Made by a program: the position numbers and the translations under genes. Of a stretch of DNA of 64,000 nt, positions 48,831 through 56,688 are shown in pieces (the first letter of the stretch is position 1; each line of letters starts with the position of its first letter). The notes under the pieces are model-generated. The model did not search any database, was not told the origin of the DNA, and saw only the letters and a program-made list of their open reading frames with translations. Location of the stretch: NCBI RefSeq assembly GCF_051660745.1, contig NZ_JBOFQF010000035.1, positions 119,886 through 183,885 of the forward strand, written 5' to 3'. This DNA is from Segniliparus sp051660745. Its GTDB lineage: Bacteria; Actinomycetota; Actinomycetes; Mycobacteriales; Mycobacteriaceae.

Positions 48831-48903
48831 TGCCCCAGGTGGGATTCGAACCCACACTGTACGGGTTTTGAGTCCGTCGCCTCTACCGTTGGGCTACCGG
48901 GGC
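48831..48903 (-). tRNA. tRNA-Leu-like gene, anticodon CAA, short variable loop
   Basis: On the minus strand: acceptor GCCCCGG pairs with CTGGGGC (one G-T pair), T arm GTGGG-TTCGAAT-CCCAC, anticodon loop CTCAAAA giving CAA (Leu, reads TTG), discriminator A and no encoded CCA. The variable loop is only about 5 bases, unlike normal class II Leu tRNAs, and the 31-39 pair is A-C. The T-loop consensus fixes the strand. Its 3' end faces the island, as at integration sites. Confidence 0.75.
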
Positions 48904-49029
48904 ATGTGCGACGTTCGACTATAGCGGACGGCACGAGATTTGGCGAACGGCTCCCGAAGGGCGTCGACTGCGGCGAATGGTGTCGTCGCGCCCCGCGTCG
49001 GCGACCCCTGTGTAGTAGCCTCTAGCTCG

Positions 49030-50436
49030 ATGTCTACTCCTCCGAGCCTTGCGACCACGCCGAAGCTGCTCACCGGCTGGGCGCGCACGGCTGCCACCAG
49101 AGCAGAGGTGCTGTCCGTCGTCGATCCGCAGCAGGCGGTCGACGCGGTCGCCGCCGTCGCGCAGCACAACGCCGATGTCGCCCCCGCGAAGCGGCGCGGA
49201 GTCCTCGCGAGGGGCCTCGGGCGCTCGTACGGGGACCACGCGCTCAACGCGGGCGGGGTCGTGCTCGACATGACCGGGCTGAGCAAAGTGCACTCGATCA
49301 GCGCCGAGACCCGGATCGCCGACGTCGACGCCGGGGTGAGCCTCGACCTGCTCATGAAGGTCGGACTGCCGCTCGGCCTGTGGGTGCCCGTCCTGCCCGG
49401 CACGCGCCAGGTGACGGTCGGCGGCGCGATCGGCAGCGACATCCACGGCAAGAACCACCACAGCGCGGGCAGCTTCGGCAACCACGTGCGCTCCATCGAC
49501 CTCCTGCTCGCGAGCGGCGAGGTCCGGACCATCGCGCCGGAGGGCCCGGACTCGGCCCTGTTCTGGGCGACCGTCGGCGGCTGCGGCCTGACCGGGGTGG
49601 TCCTGCGGGCCAAGATCGAGATGACTCCCACCGAGACCGCGTACTTCATCGCGGACGGCGACGTCCCTGCCTCGCTGGAGGAGACCATCGCGCTGCACAG
49701 CGACGGCTCGGACGCGAACTACACCTATTCCTCCGCATGGTTCGACGCGATCTCCGCGCCGCCGAAGCTGGGACGTTCGGTCGTCTCGCGCGGATCGCTC
49801 GCCACGGTCGACCAACTGCCGGTCGAGCTGCAGAAGGACCCGCTCAAGTTCGACGCGCCGCAGCTGTTCACCGCGCCCGACGTGTTCCCGAACGGCCTGG
49901 CCAACAAGCTCACCTTCGGCCCGCTGACCGCCGTTTGGTACAAGCTCGGCAAAAGCTACCGGGGCAAGGTCCAGAACTTGACGCAGTTCTACCACCCGCT
50001 CGACATGATCGGCGAGTGGAACCGGGGCTACGGCACGAACGGCTTCCTGCAGTACCAGTTCATCGTCCCCCCCGAGGCGGTCGAGGAGTTCAAGCGGATC
50101 ATCGTGGACATCCAGGCCTCGGGCCACGTGTCCTTCTTGAACGTGTTCAAGCTCTTCGGGCCGGGGAACCAGGCGCCGCTGTCCTTCCCGATCAGCGGCT
50201 GGAACATCTGCGTGGACTTCCCGATCAAACCCGGCCTGCACGAGTTCCTGAGCGGCCTCGACGCGCGGATCTTGCAGTTCGGGGGGCGCGTGTACACCGC
50301 GAAGGACTCCCGCGTCGCCCCCGAGACCTTCCACGCCATGTACCCGAGGATCGGCGAGTGGATCGATGTCCGCCGCTCCGTCGACCCCGACGGTGTGTTC
50401 ACCTCTGACCTGGGCAGAAGATTGGAGCTCATTTAA
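49030..50436 (+). CDS. dprE1: Decaprenylphosphoryl-beta-D-ribose oxidase DprE1
   Basis: A 468-residue FAD-dependent oxidase of the VAO fold. ARGLGRSYGDHALNAGG and TVGGAIGSDIHGKNHHSAGS form the FAD-binding half. Cys394 in GWNICVDFPIKPG is the residue that corresponds to the benzothiazinone-attacked Cys of M. tuberculosis. DprE1 oxidises the ribose of decaprenyl-phosphoribose, the first epimerisation step toward the arabinose donor for arabinogalactan; it works at the periplasmic side with DprE2. I start it at 49030, where family similarity begins; a TAGCCT 8 bases upstream may be its -10. Confidence 0.95.
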   Translation: MSTPPSLATTPKLLTGWARTAATRAEVLSVVDPQQAVDAVAAVAQHNADVAPAKRRGVLARGLGRSYGDHALNAGGVVLDMTGLSKVHSISAETRIADVDAGVSLDLLMKVGLPLGLWVPVLPGTRQVTVGGAIGSDIHGKNHHSAGSFGNHVRSIDLLLASGEVRTIAPEGPDSALFWATVGGCGLTGVVLRAKIEMTPTETAYFIADGDVPASLEETIALHSDGSDANYTYSSAWFDAISAPPKLGRSVVSRGSLATVDQLPVELQKDPLKFDAPQLFTAPDVFPNGLANKLTFGPLTAVWYKLGKSYRGKVQNLTQFYHPLDMIGEWNRGYGTNGFLQYQFIVPPEAVEEFKRIIVDIQASGHVSFLNVFKLFGPGNQAPLSFPISGWNICVDFPIKPGLHEFLSGLDARILQFGGRVYTAKDSRVAPETFHAMYPRIGEWIDVRRSVDPDGVFTSDLGRRLELI

Positions 50437-51192
50437 ATGATCAACGCTGTCGGCGTTCCCAAGTCCCTGCTGCTGCTCGGCGGCACGTCCGAGATCGCCC
50501 TCGCCATCGCCGAGGAGCTGCTCGCCTCCGGCCCGCTCGTCGTGACACTCGCGGCCCGGCCCGGCACAGCGCGGGACGGCGCCGCCAAGCGCCTCGAGGG
50601 CAAGGGCGCGAAGGTCCGCGCCGTCGACTTCGAGGCGACCGACTTCGCGAACCACCCCAAGACCATCGAGGCCGCCTTCGAGGCGGGCGACGTCGATGTG
50701 AGCGTCGTGGCGTTCGCGGTGCTCGGCGACGCGGAGGAGAACTGGCAGGACCAGGCCAAGGCGGTCGAGCTGGCCCAGGTGAACTACACCGCCTCGTTGT
50801 CGGTCGGCGTGCTGCTCGGCGAGCAGATCAAGCGCCAGGGGCACGGACGGATCATCGCCCTCTCCTCGGTCGCGGGCGAGCGGGTGCGCCGGGCGAACTT
50901 CGTCTACGGCTCCTCCAAAGCCGGGTTCGACGGCTTCTACCTCGGCCTCGGCGAGGCGCTCGCGGAGCATGGCGGCAAAGTCACCGTCGTGCGCCCCGGC
51001 CAGGTCCGCACCAAGCTGAGCGCCGGGCACGCGCCCGCCCCGCTCACTGTGGACGCGGTCGACGTCGCCAAGGCCGCCGTGGCCGGGATGCGCGCGGGCA
51101 AGGAGATCGTCTGGGTCCCCTTCGCGTTCCGCTTCGTCATGAGCGCGTTCCGCCACACCCCCCGGGCCATCTTCCGCAAACTGCCGGTGTGA
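50437..51192 (+). CDS. dprE2: Decaprenylphospho-beta-D-erythro-pentosid-2-ulose 2-reductase DprE2
   Basis: A 251-residue SDR directly after dprE1. The nucleotide motif is LLLGGTSEIALAIAEELL, and the catalytic Ser, Tyr and Lys show in ALSSVAGER and VYGSSKAGFDG. It reduces the keto intermediate of DprE1 with NADH to decaprenyl-phospho-arabinose. Its TGA overlaps the aftA start as GTGA, so the operon is translationally coupled. Confidence 0.95.
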   Translation: MINAVGVPKSLLLLGGTSEIALAIAEELLASGPLVVTLAARPGTARDGAAKRLEGKGAKVRAVDFEATDFANHPKTIEAAFEAGDVDVSVVAFAVLGDAEENWQDQAKAVELAQVNYTASLSVGVLLGEQIKRQGHGRIIALSSVAGERVRRANFVYGSSKAGFDGFYLGLGEALAEHGGKVTVVRPGQVRTKLSAGHAPAPLTVDAVDVAKAAVAGMRAGKEIVWVPFAFRFVMSAFRHTPRAIFRKLPV

Positions 51193-53024
51193 TCGACAGG
51201 CGGCTTCGGGCTCTCCAGCCGGCTCTCGCGCTCGCGGTGGCGGCGGTGGTCAGCCTCGTCGGCTTCAAGGCCGTCGCCATGGTCCGGTGGCCCTCGTACA
51301 ACAACTCGTACGTCCCGTACGCCGCCACCACGGCTGGCCAGCTCGTCTGCCTCGCCCTGGCTCTCTTGGCCGCGCTCAGGCTCAGGAGCGGGAAACCCTG
51401 GGGAGAGCAGCTGGCGTGGCTGTCCATCTCGGGTTTCGCCGCCGCGACGCTGACCCTGCCGCTCGGCTCCACCCGGCTGTTCCTCTTCGGGATCACCATC
51501 GACCCGCAGTTCCGCACCTCGTACCTGACGAGGTTCGCGGACTCCCCCGCGCTCGCGGACATGACCTACCCGGACATGCCGCCGTACTACCCGCCCGCGT
51601 GGTTCTGGGTCGGCGGCCAGCTCGCGCACCTCGCGGGATGGCCGGGCTGGGCCGCGTACAAGCCGTACTCGATCCTGAGCATCGCGGTCGCGGCGGTCGG
51701 GACGTACCTGCTCTGGTCGAAGGTCCTGCGCAGAGACCGCGCGCTCGTCGTGGCGCTGGCCGAGACCGCCGTGATCATCGTGCACGGCTCCCCGGAGCCG
51801 TACGGAGCCGTCCTCGCCCTCCCGCTGCCCGCCGTCCTCGTGATCGCGTATCGGGCATTGCGACGCGGCGGGCGGGGCGTGTGGGGTGTCGGCGTCTACC
51901 TCGGGCTCGCGGCGCTCACATACACGCTCTACGCGGGCTACGCGGCGCTGGCCGTCTTCCTCCTCGCCGTCTCGGCGGGGCGGCGCGGCGGCAGGCCCGC
52001 GTACAAGCGCCTCGCGGGCATGGCCGCCGTCTCCATCCCCATTGCGCTCGTCAGCTGGGGGCCGTGGCTCTACGCGGCGCTGCGCCATCCACCCGCGACG
52101 GATATGGCCCCCCGGTTCATGATGCGCAACGGGGCGACCCTGTCGCTGCCCATGACCTGGACGTTGATCTCCGGGGCGACATGCCTGGCCGGGACGCTGT
52201 GGATCGTCGGGTGGTTCCGCCGCAACCACATCGCCCACGCGCTCGGGATCGCCGCAGCCGCGGCGTACCTGGTGACGTTCGCGTCCTTCCTGCTCTCCCT
52301 CAAGGGCACGACGCTCCTCTCGTTCCGCCTGCTCGTGCCGTTGCTGGCCATCCTGGTCGCGGCGGGCGCGCTGGCGTTCCTCCTCGGCGCGCGGGTGCTC
52401 GCCGTCCGGCTCCGGGGCGTCGGCGGGCGCAGGTTCGGCCTGCGCCCCATCGCGGCGGCATTCGCGATCGTCGTCGCCGTCTCCTACGCGCAGTCCATGC
52501 TCAATCTCATGGTCGAGCCGTTCACCGTCGCGAACACCGACACCGACGGCGACGGCAAGCGGGGCGACGGGCGGGCCCCCGACGAGGGGCAGTACTACCG
52601 CGACATCGACCAGGCGATCCGCCAGGCCACCGGCAAACAGCCCCGCGACCTCGAAGTCCTCACCGCCGACTACGGCTTCCTCGCGATCTACCCGTACTGG
52701 GGCTTCCAGGCGCTCACCCCCCACTACGCCAACCCGCTCGCGCATTTCGCCGACCGCTCGGCGGCGATCAAGTCCTGGGCGAGGCTCGCCAGCTCGGCGG
52801 AGCTCGTCAAGGCCTGGGACGCGTCGCCGTGGCGGGCGCCCGACGTGGTCCTCTTCCGGCGGGGCGCGGACGGGAAGTACCTCCTGCGGCTCTCCGTTGA
52901 CATCTTCCCGAACCAGCCCAACGTGGTCCGCGAGGACGTGGCATTCGACCCGAAGCTCTTCTCCCCCGACCGCTTCACCACCCGCGACTACGGGCCCTTC
53001 GCCGTCGTGATCCGGCGTTCCTGA
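51189..53024 (+). CDS. aftA: Arabinofuranosyltransferase AftA
   Basis: A 611-residue GT-C glycosyltransferase with about eleven membrane helices. The first extracytoplasmic loop holds DPQFRTSYLTRFADSP, DMTYPDMPPYYPPAWFW; the Asp-rich part bears the catalytic acidic residues of this family. The soluble C-terminal domain begins after about residue 430 (VEPFTVANTDTDGDGK). AftA adds the first arabinose to the galactan backbone, using decaprenyl-phospho-arabinose from DprE1/DprE2. It starts at GTG, overlapping dprE2. In mycobacteria embC follows; here it does not within the window. Confidence 0.92.
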   Translation: MIDRRLRALQPALALAVAAVVSLVGFKAVAMVRWPSYNNSYVPYAATTAGQLVCLALALLAALRLRSGKPWGEQLAWLSISGFAAATLTLPLGSTRLFLFGITIDPQFRTSYLTRFADSPALADMTYPDMPPYYPPAWFWVGGQLAHLAGWPGWAAYKPYSILSIAVAAVGTYLLWSKVLRRDRALVVALAETAVIIVHGSPEPYGAVLALPLPAVLVIAYRALRRGGRGVWGVGVYLGLAALTYTLYAGYAALAVFLLAVSAGRRGGRPAYKRLAGMAAVSIPIALVSWGPWLYAALRHPPATDMAPRFMMRNGATLSLPMTWTLISGATCLAGTLWIVGWFRRNHIAHALGIAAAAAYLVTFASFLLSLKGTTLLSFRLLVPLLAILVAAGALAFLLGARVLAVRLRGVGGRRFGLRPIAAAFAIVVAVSYAQSMLNLMVEPFTVANTDTDGDGKRGDGRAPDEGQYYRDIDQAIRQATGKQPRDLEVLTADYGFLAIYPYWGFQALTPHYANPLAHFADRSAAIKSWARLASSAELVKAWDASPWRAPDVVLFRRGADGKYLLRLSVDIFPNQPNVVREDVAFDPKLFSPDRFTTRDYGPFAVVIRRS

Positions 53025-53234
53025 CGCCCAGCTGGCGCCTCGCGGTGTTATCGGAGTCTCATGTACGCTCCGCCTCCCCAGTACATATCGACTCCTGCTG
53101 CCTTGCGGTGCATCCAGCCGGATCGTCAGGAATGCACACCCGGATGGCGCCTCGCGGGAACTTCCGCCCCCCGCCGCGCGTTCTAGGTATATATTGCGTA
53201 AAGCTAAACAACTGCGAGTCAAAGGGGCAGACAG

Positions 53235-54158
53235 ATGGCTAGGACAGACGGCGACGACTGGGACCTCTCCGAATCGGTCGGCGTCACCGCGCTCGGGGTC
53301 GCCGCAGGTCGCGCGGCCGAGACGGCGAGCGAGCATCCTCTGGTCAAAGACCCGTACGCGCAGCTGCTCGTGGACGGCGTGCCGAACAACCCGCTCGCCA
53401 AGTACACCTCTGGGACGCTCATGGCGGAGCTCGCGAAGACCAATCCGCTCGTCTTGGCCGCCCAGCAGGCCATGCAGGGCTACCTCGCCAGCCGCACCAA
53501 GTTCTTCGACGACTTCTTCCTCGATTCGGCGCGGGCGGGCGCCCGCCAGGCCGTGATCCTCGCCTCCGGGCTCGACGCCCGCGCCTGGCGGCTCGACTGG
53601 CCCGAGGGGACGCGCGTTTTCGAGCTCGACCTGCCGAGGGTCCTCGCCTACAAGTCCGAGACGCTGGCCCGGCACGGGGCCAAGCCTTCCGCAGCTCTGG
53701 TGGAAGTGCCGGTCGACCTGCGCGACGACTGGCCGAAGGCGTTGGTCGAGGCGGGCTTCGACCCGGAGGCCCCGAGCGCGTGGAGCGCCGAAGGCCTCCT
53801 GCCGTATCTGCCGGGCCCGGCCCAGGACCTGCTGTTCGAGCGGATCGCCGCGCTCGCGGCTCCGGGCAGCCGGGTCGCCATTGAGGCCTTCGACCCCGCC
53901 GCGTTCGGCGATCAGGCCCAGCAGCAATGGCAGCAGACCCAGGAGCAGATGAAAGAGCACGGGCTCGACTTCGACATCAAAGACCTCGTCTACCTCGACG
54001 ACGAGCGAGCCGAGCCGGTCGCGTGGTTCGCCGGACGCGGCTGGGCGGCGACCAGCGCCACCGCTGCCGAGCTCATGGCGAGCAATGGCCGAGCCCCGGA
54101 CCCGCAAGTCGCGGACACCACGCCCAAGAGCTACTTCGTCACCGCGACGAAAGGCTGA
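53235..54158 (+). CDS. SAM-dependent methyltransferase (TIGR00027/LCM-like), paralogue 1
   Basis: A 307-residue class I methyltransferase of the mycobacterial family that begins with an R-T-D-x-D/N-D-x-W segment and an S-V-G-x-T-A core. Landmarks are TKFFDDFF, the SAM loop ASGLDARAWRLDWPEG, FELDLPRVLAYK and AEGLLPYLP. The substrate is unknown. An AAAGGGG ribosome site precedes the ATG, and a TATATT -10-like box lies near 53190. It is the first of three tandem paralogues. Confidence 0.85.
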   Translation: MARTDGDDWDLSESVGVTALGVAAGRAAETASEHPLVKDPYAQLLVDGVPNNPLAKYTSGTLMAELAKTNPLVLAAQQAMQGYLASRTKFFDDFFLDSARAGARQAVILASGLDARAWRLDWPEGTRVFELDLPRVLAYKSETLARHGAKPSAALVEVPVDLRDDWPKALVEAGFDPEAPSAWSAEGLLPYLPGPAQDLLFERIAALAAPGSRVAIEAFDPAAFGDQAQQQWQQTQEQMKEHGLDFDIKDLVYLDDERAEPVAWFAGRGWAATSATAAELMASNGRAPDPQVADTTPKSYFVTATKG

Positions 54159-54161
54159 ACG

Positions 54162-55073
54162 ATGGGCCGCTCGGACAACGACAGCTGGTCGATCACCGAA
54201 TCGGTCGGAGCCACCGCGCTCATGGTGGCGACCGGACGCGCTCTGGAGACGCGCCGCCCGCAGCCGCTCGCCTCGGACCCGTTCGCCGAGATATTCGTGC
54301 GAGCCGCGGGCGACGGGTTCTGGGCCAAAGCGCTCGACGGGGAGGTTCGGCTCGACAGCCTCCCGCAGTCGCAGTTCAGCGACCGCATCCGCGACCACAT
54401 GGCGGTCCGCACGAGGTTCTTCGACGACTTCTTCGCCGAGGCCGCGTCCGAGGGAGTGCGCCAGATCGTCATCCTCGCGGCGGGACTGGACTCCCGCGCC
54501 TGGCGGCTCGACTGGCCGGACGGCACGGCCGTCTACGAGCTCGACCAGCCCCAGGTGCTCGACTTCAAGACCCGGACGCTTGCCGGGCACGAGCCGAAGG
54601 CGCGCTACGCGCCGATCTCGGTCGACCTGCGCGACGACTGGCCCGCCGCCCTGGCAGGGGCGGGCTTCGACGCCGCTCGGCCCACCGCCTGGCTCGCCGA
54701 AGGGCTGCTCGCGTACCTGCCCGCGCGGACGCAGGACCTGCTGTTCGAGCGGATCGCGGCGCTCTCGGCCCCGGGCAGCCGGGTCGGGGTGAACACCCGG
54801 ATCGGCGGGAGCTACGCCGCAGAGCGCCCGGTCTGGCAGAAGGCCAGAGAGGAGCTCGCCGCACAAGGCCTCGACTTGAACATGCAGGACCTCATCTACT
54901 CCGAAGACCGCGACGACCCGGCGGACTGGCTGGCCGCGCGCGGCTGGCAGACGAGCTCCCACACGGACGAGGAGCTGCTCGACCAAGCAGGCAGGCCGCA
55001 CCCCGCAGGCGACGAGGACCAGCTCCCCCGGATCCAGTACATCCGCGCCGCCCTGCGAGGCGAAACGGACTGA
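54162..55073 (+). CDS. SAM-dependent methyltransferase, paralogue 2
   Basis: A 303-residue paralogue with the same landmarks: SVGATALMVATGRA, TRFFDDFFAEA, AAGLDSRAWRLDWPDG, YELDQPQVLDFK, AEGLLAYLP. It starts 3 bases after paralogue 1 with GAAAGG upstream, so the two are co-transcribed. The substrate-binding ends differ more than the SAM core, suggesting different acceptors. Confidence 0.85.
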   Translation: MGRSDNDSWSITESVGATALMVATGRALETRRPQPLASDPFAEIFVRAAGDGFWAKALDGEVRLDSLPQSQFSDRIRDHMAVRTRFFDDFFAEAASEGVRQIVILAAGLDSRAWRLDWPDGTAVYELDQPQVLDFKTRTLAGHEPKARYAPISVDLRDDWPAALAGAGFDAARPTAWLAEGLLAYLPARTQDLLFERIAALSAPGSRVGVNTRIGGSYAAERPVWQKAREELAAQGLDLNMQDLIYSEDRDDPADWLAARGWQTSSHTDEELLDQAGRPHPAGDEDQLPRIQYIRAALRGETD

Positions 55074-55147
55074 CCCGGCGAGGAACGAGCAGCGCCGCCC
55101 GATGACAACGAACAACAAGAACAACAGACCCTACGAACGGAGCCCCC

Positions 55148-56056
55148 ATGGCCAGGACTGACAACGACACGTGGACTATCGCCGAATCGGTCGGCGCGAC
55201 CGCCGTCATGGTGGCCGCCGGACGCGCGATGGCCACCAACGCGGAGCACCCGATCATCTCCGACCAGTTCGCGCAGCCGCTCGTCGACGCCGTCGGGGTG
55301 GAGTTCTGGAGCAAGTTCGCCGCAGGCGAGATCGTGGTCGGAGAGGAGGACGCGAAGCAGTTCGGCTCGCCCGCCGTCCTCGCGGACTCCATGGCGGTGC
55401 GCACGAAGTTCTTCGACGCGTTCTTCGCCTCGGCGGGCAGCGGCGGCGTCCGGCAGGCGGTGATCCTCGCCTCCGGACTGGACTCCCGCGCCTACCGGCT
55501 CGGCTGGCCCGACGGCACGACCGTCTACGAGCTCGACCAGCCGCAGGTGATCGAGTTCAAGACCAGCACACTCGCCAAGCTCGGCGCCCAGCCGACCGCG
55601 AAACGGGCAGCGATCCCCGTCGACCTGCGCCACGACTGGCCGCAGGCCATCGCAGCCGCGGGCTTCGACGCGGCGGCGCCGAGCGCGTGGAGCGCGGAAG
55701 GCCTCACGCCGTATCTGCCCGCCGACGCCGAGCGGCTGCTGTACGAGCGGATCGACGCCCTCGCCGCGCCGGGCAGCCTGGTCGCGGTCGAGTACATCAA
55801 GAATCTGCACGAGCTGCCCGCCGGCCGGTTCAAAGAAGCGGCGAAACGGTTCGCGGCGCTCGGGCTCGACCTCGATATGGAAAACTTGTTCTACCAAGGG
55901 GACGACCGCAGCGACGCGGCGGAATGGTTCGCCGAGCGCGGCTGGGCGGTCGAGACCGTCACCAGCAGCCAGCTGCTGGAGCAATCGGGCCTCCCGGTCG
56001 CCGACCGGCAGCGGCAATTCGGCGACGCGACCTATTTGACCGCGCGAAAGAGCTAG
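55148..56056 (+). CDS. SAM-dependent methyltransferase, paralogue 3
   Basis: A 302-residue paralogue: SVGATAVMVAAGRAMATN, TKFFDAFF, ASGLDSRAYRLGWPDG, YELDQPQVIEFK, AEGLTPYLP. It has its own GGAG ribosome site and a 74-base gap to paralogue 2, so it may be read from the same message or its own promoter. It is followed by about 150 bases before the NfeD gene. Confidence 0.85.
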   Translation: MARTDNDTWTIAESVGATAVMVAAGRAMATNAEHPIISDQFAQPLVDAVGVEFWSKFAAGEIVVGEEDAKQFGSPAVLADSMAVRTKFFDAFFASAGSGGVRQAVILASGLDSRAYRLGWPDGTTVYELDQPQVIEFKTSTLAKLGAQPTAKRAAIPVDLRHDWPQAIAAAGFDAAAPSAWSAEGLTPYLPADAERLLYERIDALAAPGSLVAVEYIKNLHELPAGRFKEAAKRFAALGLDLDMENLFYQGDDRSDAAEWFAERGWAVETVTSSQLLEQSGLPVADRQRQFGDATYLTARKS

Positions 56057-56192
56057 ACCGCCTCCGCCGGGAAACTGGGCGGATGAGATCCAAGGCGGCA
56101 GCCGACGACGCGTACGGGAGACGGCGAGGAACGAGCCATGGTACGCGAGAAGGCGACAACGCAGGAGATCGCCGTCCTGTCTCCCGGCGGCG

Positions 56193-56198
56193 TACGCT
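56193..56198 (+). promoter_or_regulatory. -10 element of the leaderless NfeD gene
   Basis: TACGCT lies exactly 6 bases before the ATG at 56205, with no ribosome site between. Confidence 0.55.
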
Positions 56199-56204
56199 GG
56201 GGAC

Positions 56205-56636
56205 ATGTACGCCCTAACCCTCTTGGTGGCGGGGCTCTTCTTGGCTGCCGCCGAGCTCGCTTCCGGTGATTTCTGGCTGCTTATGCTGGCGGGCGGCGCA
56301 TTTGCCGCCGCCGGGACGGAGGCTGTGGCCGGGCCGGGGGCATTCGTCCTCGACACCGTGGTGTTCGCCGCCGTCTCGGTCTTCTTGATCGGGGCGATCC
56401 GGCCATTGCTCAAACGCAGGCTCGCCGTGCCGCTCATCAAGACCAACGCGGGCGCGCTCGAGGGCAAGCCCGCGATCGTGGTGGCCGAAGTCGGCCCGGA
56501 CTCCGGGCTGGTGAAGATCGGCGGCCAGGAATGGACGGCGCGCCCGTTCTTCTCCTCGGAGCGGTTCGGCGCGGGCGAGCCGGTCGTCGTGGTCGTGGTC
56601 GACGGGGCAACCGCCCTCGTGCAGCGCGGCGCGTAG
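56205..56636 (+). CDS. NfeD-like membrane protein
   Basis: A 143-residue short NfeD: three membrane helices (LTLLVAGLFLAAAELA, LLMLAGGAFAAAG, VLDTVVFAAVSVFLIGAI) then a beta-barrel OB-like domain (GKPAIVVAEVGPDSGLVKIG, EPVVVVVVDGATALV). NfeD proteins work with SPFH/flotillin-like partners to organise membrane microdomains and protein quality control. The partner gene follows 52 bases later. Confidence 0.85.
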   Translation: MYALTLLVAGLFLAAAELASGDFWLLMLAGGAFAAAGTEAVAGPGAFVLDTVVFAAVSVFLIGAIRPLLKRRLAVPLIKTNAGALEGKPAIVVAEVGPDSGLVKIGGQEWTARPFFSSERFGAGEPVVVVVVDGATALVQRGA

Positions 56637-56688
56637 CGGGCCGCGCCGAGCGCCCGCCCGGCGGCGATCAAGAGAGTAGGATCACAGC

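Noticed and set aside
48831..48850. Attachment-site duplication of the tRNA 3' end at the left island edge
   Set aside because: No copy of the tRNA 3' sequence is visible near 26 kb.
48831..48903. tRNA-Gln (TTG) on the plus strand
   Set aside because: The plus-strand reading gives a plausible anticodon loop, but the T-loop consensus TTCGAAT and the acceptor geometry exist only on the minus strand.
50937..55124. A 1395-codon minus-strand open frame
   Set aside because: It lies antisense to aftA, dprE2 and two methyltransferases that are certain; its sequence is low-complexity Arg/Gly/Glu shadow.
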